Source of the DNA: Bacillota bacterium
GTDB taxonomy: Bacteria; Bacillota; Bacilli; Bacillales_B; DSM-18226
DNA length: 5,709 nucleotides
NCBI GenBank assembly: GCA_030705665.1
Contig: JAUZQA010000289.1
Coordinates: forward strand, 1-5,709
Reading direction: 5' to 3'
In this document: in pieces, positions 4,660 through 5,709 of the stretch
How the letters are laid out: each line of letters opens with the position of its first letter
How positions within the stretch are numbered: the first letter of the stretch is position 1
The notes under the pieces: generated by a model
Told to the model about the DNA's origin: nothing
The model's database searches: none
What the model saw: only the letters and a program-made list of their open reading frames with translations
Position numbers and translations under genes: made by a program

Positions 4660-5709
4660 ATGGCAGTAAACCTAAAATCTAAACCATTTTATCTATCTGA
4701 CGAAGATATAAAATGGGTAAATGACACAATAGCAGACATGACAATTGAAGAAAAGATTGGCCAATTATTTATTCATTATAATGAAACTGGAAATCTCACA
4801 CATTTTTTGAACGAGTTGGATCAATATCACACAGGCGCTGCAAGACTTGATGTTGACTCTGCCAAGAAAACGTACGAAGACTATAAAGTCATTCAACAAA
4901 ATAGTAAAATCCCTTACCTTATTCCTTTTAATGGAGACCAGGGAGGAAACGGAGTCTGTTCCGAAGGCACTGTCATCGCATCATCTGCTGCTTGCGGGGC
5001 AACATCTGATACGGAAACGGCCTACAATGTTGGCTTTGTAGCTGGAAGAGAAGCTGCAGCAGTCGGCATTAACTGGGATTTTGGCCCATGTGTCGATCTA
5101 TTGTTCAATTGGAGAAATACCATTATCAATACGCGTGCCTATGGAAATGATGTCGATAAGGTGATCGAAAATTCCAAAGCCTATATCAAGGGATTACGCG
5201 AGAGTAATGTCGCGGCCTGTGCGAAACATTTTCCCGGCGATGGCGTTGAAGAATTAGATCAGCATCTTGTCACAGGGATAAACAGCCTAAGCAGCGAAGA
5301 GTGGGATAATAGTTTTGGAAAGGTATACAAAGCCTTAATCGATGATGGTTTGCAAAGTATAATGATCGGGCATATTGCTCTTCCGGAATACTCGCGTAAG
5401 CTTAGACCAGGGATAAAGGATGCAGAAATTATGCCGGCTAGTTTGGCAGCGGAACTATTACAGGATTTACTGCGCGATCAATTGGGCTTTAACGGACTGA
5501 TTGTAACGGATGCTTCACATATGGCAGGAATGACATCGGCTATGCCAAGAAAAGATCAAGTACCAGGTGCGATTGCCGCCGGATGTGATATCTTCTTGTA
5601 TTTTAATAAGCCGCATGAAGATTATACGTATATGATGGAAGGCTATAAAAATGGGATTATCACCGAAGAACGGCTGCATGATGCGCTATCAAGAATCGTA
5701 GGTTTAAAG
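4660..5709 (+). CDS. glycoside hydrolase family 3, NagZ-like (3' end off window)
   Basis: The frame is open from the ATG at 4660 to the right edge, giving 350 residues with no stop. They cover the (beta/alpha)8 barrel of family GH3; the end, ALSRIVGLK, is where this barrel usually finishes, so any second domain is outside the window. MTIEEKIGQLFI (27-38) is the typical N-terminal motif. KHFPGDGVEELDQH (189-202) aligns with the NagZ signature KH(F/I)PGxGx4D(S/T)H, so D200 and H202 should be the acid/base dyad, while the usual GHGD is GDGV and S/T is Q. D284 in IVTDASHMAG is the expected nucleophile. There is no signal peptide, so the enzyme is cytoplasmic and should act on small imported glycosides, perhaps beta-N-acetylglucosaminides. 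GH3 enzymes with a His acid/base can also act as phosphorylases, so the reaction is uncertain. A doubled Shine-Dalgarno supports the start. It is divergent from an AraC regulator and is probably the first gene of a sugar-use operon. Confidence 0.93.
   Translation, partial: MAVNLKSKPFYLSDEDIKWVNDTIADMTIEEKIGQLFIHYNETGNLTHFLNELDQYHTGAARLDVDSAKKTYEDYKVIQQNSKIPYLIPFNGDQGGNGVCSEGTVIASSAACGATSDTETAYNVGFVAGREAAAVGINWDFGPCVDLLFNWRNTIINTRAYGNDVDKVIENSKAYIKGLRESNVAACAKHFPGDGVEELDQHLVTGINSLSSEEWDNSFGKVYKALIDDGLQSIMIGHIALPEYSRKLRPGIKDAEIMPASLAAELLQDLLRDQLGFNGLIVTDASHMAGMTSAMPRKDQVPGAIAAGCDIFLYFNKPHEDYTYMMEGYKNGIITEERLHDALSRIVGLK

Noticed and set aside
4847..5041. Open frame of 64 codons in another plus-strand frame
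   Set aside because: It lies inside the GH3 barrel, whose frame carries the conserved motifs.
1..5709. Defence island, mobile element, CRISPR array or biosynthetic cluster
   Set aside because: No transposase, integrase, terminal repeats, spaced direct repeats or biosynthetic enzymes are visible; all five genes are ordinary chromosomal families.

Overview
The window looks like chromosomal DNA from a low-GC Gram-positive bacterium, most likely a Bacillaceae member. The base composition is AT-rich, Shine-Dalgarno sequences are mostly strong, promoters look sigma-A-like, one site resembles a CcpA cre box, and all the protein families are common in Bacillus-like genomes. The species cannot be named from the sequence alone.

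Layout from left to right: (1) positions 1-909, minus strand, hold an exported or membrane-anchored SH3b plus Amidase_3 cell-wall amidase whose last residues lie off the left edge. (2) A short intergenic stretch carries a UUCG-loop terminator for the next gene and a possible amidase promoter. (3) Positions 1083-2300, minus strand, encode a 12-helix major facilitator (MFS) efflux-type transporter. (4) A tight divergent promoter region (about 2301-2412) lies between the transporter and (5) a MerR-family regulator at 2413-3159, plus strand. (6) A hairpin at 3180-3213 serves the convergent ends of this regulator and (7) an AraC-family regulator at 3198-4406, minus strand. (8) A 253-base divergent intergenic region has repeated TGTGAAAA elements and a cre-like box. 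(9) Positions 4660-5709, plus strand, hold the barrel domain of a cytoplasmic NagZ-type GH3 glycosidase that runs off the right edge.

Two regulator-target pairs can be read from the arrangement. The first is MerR-type regulator plus MFS pump. The pump promoter has an unusually long 19-bp spacer with a dyad at its centre, which is the signature of promoters activated by MerR-family DNA distortion. The second is AraC-type regulator plus GH3 enzyme, probably the start of a glycan or glycoside-use operon subject to catabolite control. The amidase appears unrelated to either.

I see no mobile element, CRISPR array, tRNA, rRNA or defence system, and no clear evidence of a wholly new system. The most informative signals are the regulatory architectures of the two divergent intergenic regions, the unassigned sensor domains of both regulators, and the variant catalytic loop of the GH3 enzyme.
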